Below, one piece after another: positions 42,311-50,884 of a DNA stretch of 64,000 bases. The position numbers were made by a program, and so were the translations under genes. Source of the stretch: Tabrizicola fusiformis. Lineage in GTDB: Bacteria; Pseudomonadota; Alphaproteobacteria; Rhodobacterales; Rhodobacteraceae. The notes beneath the pieces were generated by a model. That model searched no databases. It was not told the DNA's origin and saw only the letters and a program-made list of their open reading frames with translations. Every line of letters starts with the position of its first letter. Positions within the stretch are counted from its first letter, which is position 1. Location of the stretch: NCBI RefSeq assembly GCF_013328815.1, contig NZ_JABUHN010000002.1, forward strand, positions 186,001 to 250,000. Reading direction: 5' to 3'.

Positions 42311-43747
42311 TCAGTATCCCTGCGGTTTCGGCCAGGGCATGGTGAACTGCGCCCCCCGGTTCACAAAGCGGTAGCGCCAGAAGTGGAACCACAGCGACAC
42401 CACGATGTAGAAGCCGATCATCGCCACCAGTTGCGTGCCATAGCCCAGGAACACCGCAAAGAAGGTGATGCCGCAAAGGCAAAGCAGCACGATGGCGGGC
42501 AGCGGGTGGAACGGGTGTTCATAACCGCGCTTGATACTGCCCATCGGCCATTTCTTGCGGAACAGGATGATGTTCAGCGGCATGAAGGTGTATTCCAGAA
42601 GCCCCGACAGGATCGAGAAGGTGATCACCTGATCCAGCGGCGCCCCCAGCGCGAAGATCAGCGCGATCGGCACAAGAAACACGATCGAACGGTAGGGCGT
42701 GCGATACTTCGGATGCACCGCGCCAAACCAGCCCGGCAGGTATTTGTCGCGTCCCATGGCGAACCATGCCCGGCTGGCATCATTGATGCAGCCATTGGCG
42801 GATGCCAGCGTGGCAAAGAGCGTGCCGATGCCCAGAAGCCAGACCAGCGCGTTAGACCCCGAAAGCCGCGCCGTGTCGAACAGCGGCGCCACCGAGCCGT
42901 TCACCCCATCGCCGAGGAACTCCCAAGGCAGCACGCCGGAACAAGTATACCATGTCAGGGTCGCGGCAATCAGCAGCGTCATGATCCCGGCCAGCGTGCC
43001 GAAGGGCAGGGCGCGGGCGGGGGAACGGACCTCTTCGGCGGCCTGTGTGGTGCCTTCGATGCCAAGGTAATACCACAGGCCAAAGTGCATCGCCGCCAGC
43101 ACGCCGATCCAGCCATAGGGCAGCTCGTGCCCCTCGAACAGCGCTGCATGCTGCACGATGCCGGTGCCGATGATGCCCGAGGTGGACACGAACAGCACCA
43201 GAATCGCCACAAAGGCGATGGCGGTGATCACAAGGTTGAAGGTCAGCGTCGCCAGCACCCCGCGATAGTTCAGCCAGGCCAGAAACAGGATGGACAGGAT
43301 GATGAAGGGCCGCTGGTCCAAGGCGCCCTCATATCCCGTCATCGTGGCCACGACCGAAATCAGGTAACCGGCGGTAATCGCATTGGCCGCCTCCAGCATC
43401 GTATAGGCGAAGGTCAGGTAAAGCCCGACGTTGAAGGCCATCAGCGGCCCCACGATGTGCTTGGCTTGCGTATACTGGCCCCCGGCGGCGGCCACGGTCG
43501 AGGTGACCTCGCTGTCGATCATCGCGACGCAGGTGTAAAGGATGCCCGCGAACCAGCAGGCGATCAGCGCGGCATAGGCACCGCCCTTGCCCACGGCAAA
43601 GTTCCAGCCCATGTATTCGCCCACAAGCACGATGCCCACGCCCAAGGCCCAGACATGGGCCGGACCAAGCACCCGCAACAGGCCGACCTTGGTGCCATGC
43701 GGGCCCATGCCGTCCATCGTTTTCGATGTGATGTCGATATCTGCCAT
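42311..43747 (-). CDS. APC superfamily amino acid/amine permease
   Basis: A 478-residue secondary transporter with about 12 membrane helices. Family features include MADIDITSKTMDGMGPHGTK at the N-terminus, VWALGVGIVLVGEYMGWNFA in helix 1 and YYLGIEGTTQAAEEVRSPAR in the helix 6 region. The last is the E-x-T-x-x-x-A-E-E pattern of the ethanolamine/amine permease branch. Location between the mgd and mgs genes suggests uptake of methylamine, another amine or an amino acid linked to this pathway. It follows three very short membrane-protein genes (gaps of 1-10 bp), which is unusual for an APC transporter. Confidence 0.88.
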   Translation of the reverse strand: MADIDITSKTMDGMGPHGTKVGLLRVLGPAHVWALGVGIVLVGEYMGWNFAVGKGGAYAALIACWFAGILYTCVAMIDSEVTSTVAAAGGQYTQAKHIVGPLMAFNVGLYLTFAYTMLEAANAITAGYLISVVATMTGYEGALDQRPFIILSILFLAWLNYRGVLATLTFNLVITAIAFVAILVLFVSTSGIIGTGIVQHAALFEGHELPYGWIGVLAAMHFGLWYYLGIEGTTQAAEEVRSPARALPFGTLAGIMTLLIAATLTWYTCSGVLPWEFLGDGVNGSVAPLFDTARLSGSNALVWLLGIGTLFATLASANGCINDASRAWFAMGRDKYLPGWFGAVHPKYRTPYRSIVFLVPIALIFALGAPLDQVITFSILSGLLEYTFMPLNIILFRKKWPMGSIKRGYEHPFHPLPAIVLLCLCGITFFAVFLGYGTQLVAMIGFYIVVSLWFHFWRYRFVNRGAQFTMPWPKPQGY

Positions 43748-43756
43748 GATGCGCCC

Positions 43757-43927
43757 CTAAGCCTTGTGTTCTTCTTCGGTCAGCGCCTCAAGCTCGCCTT
43801 CGCGCGATGAGGTGAGGACATCCTCGGAATAGCTCGTATCGGTGCGGAACCAGTCCACCAGCATGTAAAGGCCGAAAAGGGCCGACAGCCCCCATGCGGC
43901 ATATTCGATGTAATTCCAGGTCTGCAT
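43757..43927 (-). CDS. 56-residue single-span membrane protein
   Basis: A very short gene: MQTWNYIEYAAWGLSALFGL begins the protein, one membrane helix runs to about residue 25, and a charged acidic tail (SREGELEALTEEEHKA) follows. AGGAG lies 6 bp before the ATG at 43927. It ends 9 bp before the APC permease gene and starts 9 bp after the previous small gene. I do not recognise it; position suggests an accessory subunit of the permease. Confidence 0.7.
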   Translation of the reverse strand: MQTWNYIEYAAWGLSALFGLYMLVDWFRTDTSYSEDVLTSSREGELEALTEEEHKA

Positions 43928-43936
43928 GATGGGCTC

Positions 43937-44317
43937 CTATTTCTCGCCGAATTTTTCCGCGATCACTTCGCGGTATTCGGATTCGGAAAAGCGCAGCAGC
44001 AGGACGTAATACAGCACCACCACCACGATCATGGCGATCAGCGCCCCGGCGGTGAAGCTGTAGTCGAACCGCGCAAGGATCAGGTCATGCGCCGAGGCCG
44101 GGTCATATCCCAGCGCCTCGTATTGCGCGGCCTGCGCGGCGTTCTGGCCAAGCGCCTCCCATGTGGGCGCTTCGGCGGGGTTCGAGACGGTCTTGGTCGA
44201 TCCGGCCATGCCCAGCCAGAGCGGCACGAAGAGCGCCCCCACCGTCAGGGCAACAAGAACGATCACGTCGATCAGCTGGCTGGCCTTGCCCTGCTTCGGG
44301 GCCGAATAATGCGCCAT
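43937..44317 (-). CDS. Small membrane protein with two helices
   Basis: A 126-residue protein. One hydrophobic segment (IDVIVLVALTVGALFVPLWL) lies near the N-terminus and a second (FTAGALIAMIVVVVLYYVLL) near the C-terminus. Between them is a soluble stretch of about 50 residues with AQYEALGYDPASAHDLILAR. This plan looks like a small receptor-like or assembly protein rather than a pump. No family is recognised. The start follows the stop of the preceding gene after one base, and the 56-residue gene follows. Confidence 0.7.
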   Translation of the reverse strand: MAHYSAPKQGKASQLIDVIVLVALTVGALFVPLWLGMAGSTKTVSNPAEAPTWEALGQNAAQAAQYEALGYDPASAHDLILARFDYSFTAGALIAMIVVVVLYYVLLLRFSESEYREVIAEKFGEK

Positions 44318-44318
44318 C

Positions 44319-44606
44319 TCAGCCCCTCCGCCCGCGGGCTTCATCCAGGAAGCGGATGTCGAGCCCATAGATGAAGTCGCGGTCTTCGCGGTAATGGCGC
44401 AGCATGGCGATGATGGCGGCGGTGTTGAACAACAGCACGACCGCCCCGGCACAGAGCAGCATGATCCGCGCCACGCCATTGGGCGCCAGAGACCACGTTG
44501 CCAGCGCCACGAAGATCACCGCAAACCAGAGGCCGATGACGAACGCCCATGCCACAAGCACGTCGCGTCGGTGCATCGCCCCAATCCGTTGATCGAGGTC
44601 AGACAC
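44319..44606 (-). CDS. Small membrane protein, first gene of the permease operon
   Basis: A 95-residue protein with two membrane helices (VLVAWAFVIGLWFAVIFVAL and IMLLCAGAVVLLFNTAAIIA) and a charged C-terminal tail with DRDFIYGLDIRFLDEARGRR. It resembles nothing I can name. It opens the leftward unit of up to six genes that contains the APC permease. The start ATG 44606 is preceded by AGGGAGG. It is divergent from mgsA with 236 bp between. Confidence 0.72.
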   Translation of the reverse strand: MSDLDQRIGAMHRRDVLVAWAFVIGLWFAVIFVALATWSLAPNGVARIMLLCAGAVVLLFNTAAIIAMLRHYREDRDFIYGLDIRFLDEARGRRG

Positions 44607-44842
44607 TATTCCCTCCCTAAGGCCCTTTGACAGCCGGTTTGGACGGGGCCGCGGCGTCCTTTTCTCTCCGGCAAATTTGTTTTCTCAAGGGAAAGCCGGG
44701 TGCGGCATTCTGTCAAGCAAAACCTGCCCAAATTCTGGGCGCTGCGCGAATTTTCCCGACAGGTGAAAAAAGTTTCTTGGCAGTTGATTAGCGGAAGAAT
44801 TCGGTGCTAGCCTTCGGTCAGAGAATGGAAGGAGACGAATCC
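44607..44842. promoter_or_regulatory. Divergent control region between the permease operon and mgsABC-gmaS
   Basis: No gene is present. Short dyads are visible: CAAATTTG at 44672-44679, and GCCCA-AATTC-TGGGC at 44726-44740, which has the size and symmetry of a LysR- or other dimeric-regulator site. A TTGGCA hexamer lies at 44777-44782, but no good -10 follows. The region must serve both directions. GGAG about 8 bp before 44843 is the mgsA ribosome site. Confidence 0.4.
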
Positions 44843-45739
44843 ATGTGTGGCATCGTTGGGCTGTTCCTGAAGGACCCCAAGCTTGAACCTCAACTGGGCG
44901 CGCTGTTGACCGACATGCTGATCACGATGACCGATCGTGGCCCGGATTCGGCAGGCATCGCCATTTATGTCCGTCCCGAAGAGGGGCACGCCAAGCTGAC
45001 CGTGCAATCGGCCAATGCGGCAGCCGACTTCAAGGGGCTGGACGCCGATCTGTCCGCCGCCATCGGCGGCCCGGTGACGGCCGACGTCAAGGATACCCAT
45101 GTGGTTCTGGATGTTCCGGCCGACAAGCTGGACGCGGCCCGCAGCGCCGTTACCACCCTGCGCCCCGGCGTCAAGGTGATGAGCGCGGGCGAAGCCATCG
45201 AGATCTTCAAGGAGGTCGGCCTGCCCAAGGATGTCGCCGCCCGCTTTGGCGTGTCGAAGATGTCGGGCACCCATGGCATCGGCCATACCCGGATGGCGAC
45301 CGAATCGGCCGTCACCACGATGGGCGCGCACCCGTTCTCGACCGGGCCGGACCAGTGCCTTGTCCACAACGGCAGCCTGTCCAACCACAACGGATTGCGC
45401 CGCGAACTGATCCGCAAGGGCATGACCTTCGAGACCCAGAACGACACCGAGGTCGCCGCCGCCTATGTCAGCCAGAAGCTGAAAGAGGGCGAGGATCTGG
45501 GCACCGCGCTTGAATCGGGGCTGGACGATCTGGACGGGTTCTTCACCTTCGTCGTCGGCACCCACAACGGTTTTGGCGTGGTGCGTGATCCCATCGCCTG
45601 CAAGCCCGCCGTGATGGCCGAAACCGATCAATATGTGGCCTTCGGGTCGGAATACCGCGCGCTGGTCAACCTGCCGGGCATCGAAACCGCCCGCGTCTGG
45701 GAACCCGAGCCCGCCACCGTCTACTTCTGGGAGCGTTGA
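44843..45739 (+). CDS. mgsA: N-methylglutamate synthase subunit A (class II glutamine amidotransferase-like)
   Basis: A 298-residue Ntn-type amidotransferase domain. The start is fixed by chemistry: MCGIVGLF places Cys2 as the N-terminal nucleophile after Met removal, so ATG 44843 is right even though the frame continues upstream. Other conserved blocks are GIGHTRMATESAVTTMGAHP and VHNGSLSNHNGLRRELI. The three mgs genes together correspond to pieces of the large subunit of glutamate synthase. They convert gamma-glutamylmethylamide or methylamine plus glutamate to N-methylglutamate. mgsB follows 4 bp later. Confidence 0.93.
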   Translation: MCGIVGLFLKDPKLEPQLGALLTDMLITMTDRGPDSAGIAIYVRPEEGHAKLTVQSANAAADFKGLDADLSAAIGGPVTADVKDTHVVLDVPADKLDAARSAVTTLRPGVKVMSAGEAIEIFKEVGLPKDVAARFGVSKMSGTHGIGHTRMATESAVTTMGAHPFSTGPDQCLVHNGSLSNHNGLRRELIRKGMTFETQNDTEVAAAYVSQKLKEGEDLGTALESGLDDLDGFFTFVVGTHNGFGVVRDPIACKPAVMAETDQYVAFGSEYRALVNLPGIETARVWEPEPATVYFWER

Positions 45740-45743
45740 GAGA

Positions 45744-46433
45744 ATGCAGACCTTCGACCTTGGCGCAGAGGGGCTGCGCGCGCTCAATTCGTCGCTGCAC
45801 GCCCTCAAGGGCCAGACCAACATGACCGCCTGGGAAGTGATCAACCCCAAGGGCGCCCATGCCATCGCCGCCGGGGTGGATGCCCCGGTGGATATCACCG
45901 TGCGCGGTTCGACCGGCTATTACTGCGCGGGGATGAACAAGCAGGCCACCATCCGCATCAAGGGCAGCGCCGGTCCGGGCGTTGCCGAAAACATGATGTC
46001 GGGCACGGTGATCATCGACGGAAATGCCAGCCAATACGCCGGGGCGACCGGGCGCGGCGGCTTGCTGGTGGTCAAGGGCAATGCTTCGTCGCGCTGCGGC
46101 GTGTCGATGAAGGGCATCGACATCGTGGTGCATGGCAGCATCGGCCACATGTCGGCCTTCATGGCGCAGTCGGGCAATCTGGTGGTCCTGGGCGATGCCG
46201 GCGACGCGCTGGGCGACAGCCTCTATGAAGCCCGGCTTTTCGTGCGCGGCTCGGTCAAATCGCTGGGCGCCGATTGCATCGAAAAGGAAATGCGGCCCGA
46301 ACATCTGGCCCTGCTGGCCGATCTGCTCAAGCGCGGCGAGGCCGAGCATCTGGCCAAGCCGGAAGAGTTCAAGCGCTATGGCTCTGCCCGCAAACTCTAC
46401 AATTTCAACATCGACAATGCGTCGGCCTACTGA
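45744..46433 (+). CDS. mgsB: N-methylglutamate synthase subunit B (GXGXG domain)
   Basis: A 229-residue protein corresponding to the C-terminal GXGXG beta-helix domain of glutamate synthase. The repeating Gly pattern is plain: GNASQYAGATGRGGLLVVKG, GIDIVVHGSIGHMSAFMAQS and NLVVLGDAGDALGDSLYEAR. It serves a structural/channelling role in the MgsABC complex. It is tightly placed between mgsA (4 bp) and mgsC (8 bp). Confidence 0.93.
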   Translation: MQTFDLGAEGLRALNSSLHALKGQTNMTAWEVINPKGAHAIAAGVDAPVDITVRGSTGYYCAGMNKQATIRIKGSAGPGVAENMMSGTVIIDGNASQYAGATGRGGLLVVKGNASSRCGVSMKGIDIVVHGSIGHMSAFMAQSGNLVVLGDAGDALGDSLYEARLFVRGSVKSLGADCIEKEMRPEHLALLADLLKRGEAEHLAKPEEFKRYGSARKLYNFNIDNASAY

Positions 46434-46441
46434 GGCATCCC

Positions 46442-47770
46442 ATGAGCGATTTTCCCCATACCCCGCCCCGCTTCTCGGCCACCTTCACCCCGGCGGTGAA
46501 TGCCGAAATCCGTCGCGCGGCGGCCTCCGGCATCTATGACATCCGCGGCGGCGGCACCAAGCGGCACCTGCCGCATTTCGATGACCTGTTGTTCCTTGGC
46601 GCCTCGATTTCCCGCTATCCGCTGGAAGGCTACCGCGAGAAATGCGCCACCGATGTCTGGCTGGGCACCCGTTTCGCCAAGAAGCCGATCCATCTGGAAA
46701 TTCCGGTGACCATCGCGGGCATGTCGTTCGGCGCGCTGTCGGGTCCGGCGAAAGAGGCGCTGGGGCGCGGCGCATCGGCCGCCGGCACCTCCACCACCAC
46801 CGGCGACGGCGGCATGACCGAGGAAGAGCGCGGCCATTCGCGCACCCTCGTCTATCAATACCTGCCCAGCCGCTATGGCATGAACCCCGATGACCTGCGT
46901 CGCTGCGACGCGATTGAGGTTGTGGTGGGGCAGGGCGCCAAGCCGGGTGGCGGCGGGATGCTGCTGGGTCAGAAGATTTCCGACCGCGTGGCCAATATGC
47001 GCAACCTGCCCAAGGGCATCGACCAGCGCTCGGCCTGCCGTCACCCCGACTGGACCGGGCCGGATGATCTGGAAATCAAGATCATGGAACTGCGCGAAAT
47101 CACCGATTGGGAAAAGCCGATCTATGTGAAGGTCGGCGGCGCGCGCCCCTATTACGACACCGCGCTGGCCGTGAAGGCGGGCGCCGATGTGGTGGTGCTG
47201 GACGGCATGCAGGGCGGCACGGCTGCGACGCAGGATGTCTTCATCGAACATGTGGGGATGCCGATTCTGGCCTGTATCCCGCAGGCGGTGAAGGCGTTGC
47301 AGGATCTGGGGATGCACCGCAAGGTTCAGCTCATCGTGTCGGGCGGTATCCGCACCGGCGCCGATGTGGCCAAGGCCATGGCGCTGGGTGCCGATGCGGT
47401 GGCCATCGGCACCGCTGCGCTGATTGCGCTGGGCGACAATGACCCGAAATGGGAAAGCGAATACCAGAAGCTTGGCACCACCGCCGATGCCTATGACGAC
47501 TGGCACGAAGGCCGCGACCCGGCCGGGATCACCACCCAAGACCCCGAACTGTCCAAGCGGTTCGACCCGATCCTGGGCGGGCGGCGCTTGAAAAACTACC
47601 TCAAGGTGATGACGCTGGAAGCGCAGACCATCGCGCGGGCCTGCGGCAAGAATCACCTGCACAATCTGGAACCCGAAGACCTCTGCTCGCTGACGATCGA
47701 GGCTGCGGCCATGGCAGGCGTTCCGCTGGCCGGCACCAACTGGATCCCCGGGCGCACCGGCGGGTTCTGA
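46442..47770 (+). CDS. mgsC: N-methylglutamate synthase subunit C (glutamate synthase FMN domain)
   Basis: A 442-residue FMN-binding TIM-barrel protein, the synthase core of the complex. Conserved stretches include SFGALSGPAKEALGRGASAA, TSTTTGDGGMTEEERGHSRT, VVGQGAKPGGGGMLLGQKIS and VVLDGMQGGTAATQDVFIEH. The C-terminal part includes GGIRTGADVAKAMALGADAV, which binds the flavin phosphate. It works with MgsA and MgsB and feeds N-methylglutamate to the mgd enzyme encoded upstream. gmaS follows 30 bp later, probably on the same transcript. Confidence 0.94.
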   Translation: MSDFPHTPPRFSATFTPAVNAEIRRAAASGIYDIRGGGTKRHLPHFDDLLFLGASISRYPLEGYREKCATDVWLGTRFAKKPIHLEIPVTIAGMSFGALSGPAKEALGRGASAAGTSTTTGDGGMTEEERGHSRTLVYQYLPSRYGMNPDDLRRCDAIEVVVGQGAKPGGGGMLLGQKISDRVANMRNLPKGIDQRSACRHPDWTGPDDLEIKIMELREITDWEKPIYVKVGGARPYYDTALAVKAGADVVVLDGMQGGTAATQDVFIEHVGMPILACIPQAVKALQDLGMHRKVQLIVSGGIRTGADVAKAMALGADAVAIGTAALIALGDNDPKWESEYQKLGTTADAYDDWHEGRDPAGITTQDPELSKRFDPILGGRRLKNYLKVMTLEAQTIARACGKNHLHNLEPEDLCSLTIEAAAMAGVPLAGTNWIPGRTGGF

Positions 47771-47800
47771 AAAACATAAAGACGACAGGGAGCTACACCT

Positions 47801-49108
47801 ATGACGAAAGACCTTGCCAAATGGGCCAAGGAAAAGGGCGTCAAGTATTTCATGGTCTCTTACACGGACCTCTTCGGAGGGCAGCGGGCCAAGCTCGTTC
47901 CGGCGCAGGCGATCAATGACATGGTTCAGGACGGGGCCGGTTTTGCCGGCTTCGCCACCTGGCTGGACCTGACCCCCGCCCACCCCGACATGATGGCGGT
48001 GCCCGACCCGGAAACCGCGATCCAACTGCCGTGGAAACCGGAAGTGGCCTGGCTCGCCTCCAACTGCGTGATGGAGGGGCAGCCGGTGGCGCAGGCCCCG
48101 CGCAACGTGCTGCGCAAACTTGTGGACGAGGCCGCGAAAGAGGGGCTGCGCGTCAAGACCGGGGTGGAGCCGGAATTCTTCCTGCTGACGCCTGCGGGCG
48201 ACCGTGTGGCCGACCCTTACGACAATGCCGAAAAGCCCTGCTATGACCAGCAGGCGGTGATGCGACAGTATGATGTGATTGCCGAAGTCTGCGATTACAT
48301 GCTCGACCTCGGCTGGGAAGCCTACCAGAACGACCACGAAGACGCGACCGGCCAGTTCGAGATGAACTGGAAGTATGACGACGTGCTGCAAACCGCCGAC
48401 AAGCACAGCTTCTTCAAGTTCATGCTGAAATCGGTGGCCGAAAAGCACGGGCTGCGCGCCACCTTCATGCCCAAGCCGTTCAAGGGGCTGACCGGCTCGG
48501 GCTGCCACGCCCATATCTCGGTCTGGTCGCTGGATGGCAAGAAGAACGCCTTTGCCGACAATTCCAAAGAGTTGGGCCTGTCGGATCAGGGCCGCCACTT
48601 CCTGGGCGGGATCATGAAGCACGCGAGCGCCTTGGCCGCGATCTGCAACCCGACGGTGAACAGCTACAAGCGGATCAACGCGCCGCGCACCTCGTCGGGG
48701 GCGACCTGGGCGCCGAACTCGGTCACCTGGACTGGCAACAACCGCACCCATATGGTGCGCGTCCCCGGCCCGGGCCGGTTCGAACTGCGCCTGCCCGATG
48801 GCGCGGCCAACCCCTATCTGATGCAGGCGGTCATTCTGGCGGCCGGTCTGGACGGCGTGCGTTCCAAGGCCGACCCCGGCCCGCGCCACGACATCGACAT
48901 GTATCAGATGGGCCATACGGTGAAGAACGCGCCCAAGCTGCCCTTGAACCTGCTGGACGCGCTGCGCGCCTATGACAAGGACAAGGTGCTGAAATCGGTG
49001 ATGGGCGATGAATTCTCGGCGGCGTTCCTGAAGCTGAAACACAAGGAATGGGACAGCTACGCCTCGCATTTCTCGGTCTGGGAGACCGAGAATACCCTGG
49101 ATATCTAA
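47801..49108 (+). CDS. gmaS: Gamma-glutamylmethylamide synthetase
   Basis: A 435-residue glutamine-synthetase-like ligase that joins methylamine to glutamate with ATP. The fold motifs are GVEPEFFLLTPAGD (metal Glu), DHEDATGQFEMNWKYDD, MPKPFKGLTGSGCHAHIS and RTHMVRVPGPGRFELRLPDG. Its length and MTKDLAKWAKEKGVKYFMVS beginning fit the GMAS branch rather than GlnA, which is about 470 residues with a different N-terminus. The position directly behind mgsABC is the standard arrangement of the N-methylglutamate pathway in Rhodobacteraceae. A strong terminator ends the operon. Confidence 0.95.
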   Translation: MTKDLAKWAKEKGVKYFMVSYTDLFGGQRAKLVPAQAINDMVQDGAGFAGFATWLDLTPAHPDMMAVPDPETAIQLPWKPEVAWLASNCVMEGQPVAQAPRNVLRKLVDEAAKEGLRVKTGVEPEFFLLTPAGDRVADPYDNAEKPCYDQQAVMRQYDVIAEVCDYMLDLGWEAYQNDHEDATGQFEMNWKYDDVLQTADKHSFFKFMLKSVAEKHGLRATFMPKPFKGLTGSGCHAHISVWSLDGKKNAFADNSKELGLSDQGRHFLGGIMKHASALAAICNPTVNSYKRINAPRTSSGATWAPNSVTWTGNNRTHMVRVPGPGRFELRLPDGAANPYLMQAVILAAGLDGVRSKADPGPRHDIDMYQMGHTVKNAPKLPLNLLDALRAYDKDKVLKSVMGDEFSAAFLKLKHKEWDSYASHFSVWETENTLDI

Positions 49109-49134
49109 GCCCCTTCCCCATGGGCTTCGCCTGC

Positions 49135-49164
49135 GGCCCCGGTTGCGACCGGGGCCTTTTTTTT
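49135..49164. terminator. Intrinsic terminator after gmaS
   Basis: GGCCCCGGT (49135-49143) pairs perfectly with ACCGGGGCC (49148-49156) across TGCG, followed by eight T residues. Confidence 0.95.
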
Positions 49165-49169
49165 GGGCC

Positions 49170-49811
49170 TCAGCCCTTGTTGCGGACGGCATCCGCCGCT
49201 GCGAAATGGTCAAGCTGATCCTGCCGCGCCTTGACGAAGGCCGGGCGGTCGCAGAGCCGCCCGAGATAGGCCCGCAGCGCCGGATGATCGGCCAGCGCCC
49301 CCAGATCACCCGGCAGGCGCAACACCTCGGCCATGGCGATATCGGCCACCGTAAAACGCCCGTCGGCCAGCCAGTCACGCCCGTTCAGCACCGCCTCAAG
49401 CCGGGAAAATCGCTGCTGCATCCAGCCTGCCAGCGGGTTTTCGGCGGGCTTTTTCAGGCCGATGAACCACCATGGAACAGTGACCATCTCGACCGAGTTC
49501 AGCGCGGCGAAAAGCCATTGCAGGGTTTCCGCCCGCCCCGCCGGGTCGCGGGGCATCAGAACCTCGCTTTTCTCGGCCAGATGCAAAAGGCAGGCGCCGC
49601 TTTCAAACAGCCGGATGTCGCCATCCTCAAGGAAAGGCACCTGCCCGAAGGGTTGCCGCGCCAGATGTTCCGGCCCGCGAACACCGGCCGGAACCGTGGC
49701 CACATTGTAGGCAAGCCCCGCCTCTTCTGCGGCCCACCGCAGCCGAATGTCGCGCACATAGCCGCGCGGCATTTGCGGCACCCAGTCATAGGTCCAGATG
49801 GTCAGGGCCAT
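49170..49811 (-). CDS. Glutathione S-transferase family protein
   Basis: A 213-residue cytosolic GST. The N-terminal thioredoxin-like domain ends in GQVPFLEDGDIRLFESGACL, with the cis-Pro and the ES motif that binds the gamma-glutamyl part of glutathione. The C-terminal helical domain contains DWLADGRFTVADIAMAEVLR with the N-capping DxAMxE motif. The substrate is unknown. It is convergent with gmaS; the cupin gene starts upstream in the same direction, 13 bp away. A link to methylamine metabolism is only positional. Confidence 0.9.
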   Translation of the reverse strand: MALTIWTYDWVPQMPRGYVRDIRLRWAAEEAGLAYNVATVPAGVRGPEHLARQPFGQVPFLEDGDIRLFESGACLLHLAEKSEVLMPRDPAGRAETLQWLFAALNSVEMVTVPWWFIGLKKPAENPLAGWMQQRFSRLEAVLNGRDWLADGRFTVADIAMAEVLRLPGDLGALADHPALRAYLGRLCDRPAFVKARQDQLDHFAAADAVRNKG

Positions 49812-49824
49812 GGTGCGGGTTCCC

Positions 49825-50187
49825 TTATTCCACCGAAATCTCGGGTCCGGCGATATGCACCGCCAGAAGACAGCCGTTTGGGGTATAGGAATTATGTTCC
49901 GACCCGTCGCGGTAGAACACCAGATCGCCGGCCTTCAGGATGGTGCCGTCGCTTTCGTGCAACTCGCCTTCAAGGATCAGGAATTGCTCATGCCCGTTGT
50001 GGCGGTGGCCGCGTGTCGTCATGCCCGCGGGCATCCGGTAGACGTGAAAGCCGGTGCCCAGCTCGCGCCCCTTGTCCAGTTGCAGCACGGTATCGCCCAG
50101 AGCCAGCCCGTCGGGATAGACAAAGGGGGTAAAGGCGGCGTCATGGATGTTGGCGACCTGACGGTCTTCGGCGGTGATCGGTTTCAT
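49825..50187 (-). CDS. Single-domain cupin protein
   Basis: A 120-residue cupin, possibly metal binding. RGHRHNGHEQFLILEGELHE gives the HxH(x)3E pattern of motif 1, and LKAGDLVFYRDGSEHNSYTP gives motif 2 with its His. It resembles ChrR-like or dioxygenase-like cupins, but the function is not predictable. I chose ATG 50187 because the long open frame upstream has no cupin-like sequence and crosses the divergent gene. It is co-directional with the GST gene and divergent from the universal stress gene. Confidence 0.85.
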   Translation of the reverse strand: MKPITAEDRQVANIHDAAFTPFVYPDGLALGDTVLQLDKGRELGTGFHVYRMPAGMTTRGHRHNGHEQFLILEGELHESDGTILKAGDLVFYRDGSEHNSYTPNGCLLAVHIAGPEISVE

Positions 50188-50305
50188 GGTGGCTCCCGGC
50201 AGGATTTTGCCTTTGGGTGAACCTTTTTTGATACACGTCAAGGCGGTTTGCCCAGAATGAGGGCTTCCTGTGCCGCAGGTCAACTGTGAGCAAGGAGCGA
50301 CCGCC

Positions 50306-50719
50306 ATGAGCAAGAAGATTCTCTGTCCCACCGATGGCAGCGACCATGCAACCCTGGGCGTGATCCGCGCCGCCGAGATTGCCCGGCAAAGCGGGGCGGA
50401 ACTGACGCTTTGCGTCGTGAACATCGCCCATGGCGGGGCACGCGGCCCGACCATCAACCATTGGCGCGAAGAAGAGGTGGCCAGCCTGCTGGAGGGGGCC
50501 GTGGCCGCTGCCAAGGCCGCCGGGGCCGAAGCCGCCGATACGGCAGAGCTTGTCGCGCGTGAGCCGGGGGCCGCCATCATCGCCTATGCCGAGCAGCATG
50601 GCTATGACCAGATCGTCATGGGCACCGGCGACAAGCGCGGGGTCAAGCGGCTGGTTCTGGGGTCTGTCGCGGCCGAGGTGGCGGGGCAGGCGCATTGCAC
50701 CGTGACGGTGGCGCGCTGA
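50306..50719 (+). CDS. Universal stress protein (UspA family)
   Basis: A 137-residue UspA-fold protein. KKILCPTDGSDHATLGVIRA is the N-terminal motif, and MGTGDKRGVKRLVLGSVAAE supplies the G-2x-G-9x-G(S/T) nucleotide-binding pattern, so an ATP-binding type is likely. The start ATG 50306 has AAGGAG about 8 bp upstream; earlier in-frame codons lie in the intergenic region. It is followed by a stem-loop and the tmm promoter region. Regulation together with tmm is possible but not shown. Confidence 0.9.
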   Translation: MSKKILCPTDGSDHATLGVIRAAEIARQSGAELTLCVVNIAHGGARGPTINHWREEEVASLLEGAVAAAKAAGAEAADTAELVAREPGAAIIAYAEQHGYDQIVMGTGDKRGVKRLVLGSVAAEVAGQAHCTVTVAR

Positions 50720-50742
50720 AGGCGCAGGGCAGCCCGTTTTCT

Positions 50743-50773
50743 CATCGCTCCGGCCTGGGATGCCGGGGCGATG
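50743..50773 (+). terminator. Stem-loop after the universal stress gene
   Basis: CATCGCTCCGGC (50743-50754) pairs with GCCGGGGCGATG (50762-50773) with a single T-G wobble. No T-tract follows, so it is at best a weak terminator. Confidence 0.45.
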
Positions 50774-50795
50774 TGTTTACCATGGGGAAGAAGAT

Positions 50796-50825
50796 TTGAC
50801 ACACACGCAACTTCTCTTCTAGGTT
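50796..50825 (+). promoter_or_regulatory. Candidate promoter of tmm
   Basis: TTGACA at 50796-50801 is followed after 18 bp by TAGGTT at 50820-50825, some 60 bp before the tmm start. The -35 hexamer is perfect; the -10 is weak, as often in this group. Confidence 0.45.
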
Positions 50826-50884
50826 CGGATGCAAGGCAGCGCGCGAAATCAACTGCCAAGAACAGCCAGCATCCGGAGGTGTCC

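Noticed and set aside
46427-49378. A 983-codon minus-strand open frame over mgsB, mgsC and gmaS
   Set aside because: It is antisense to three certain genes and lacks family resemblance, an artefact of high GC at third codon positions.
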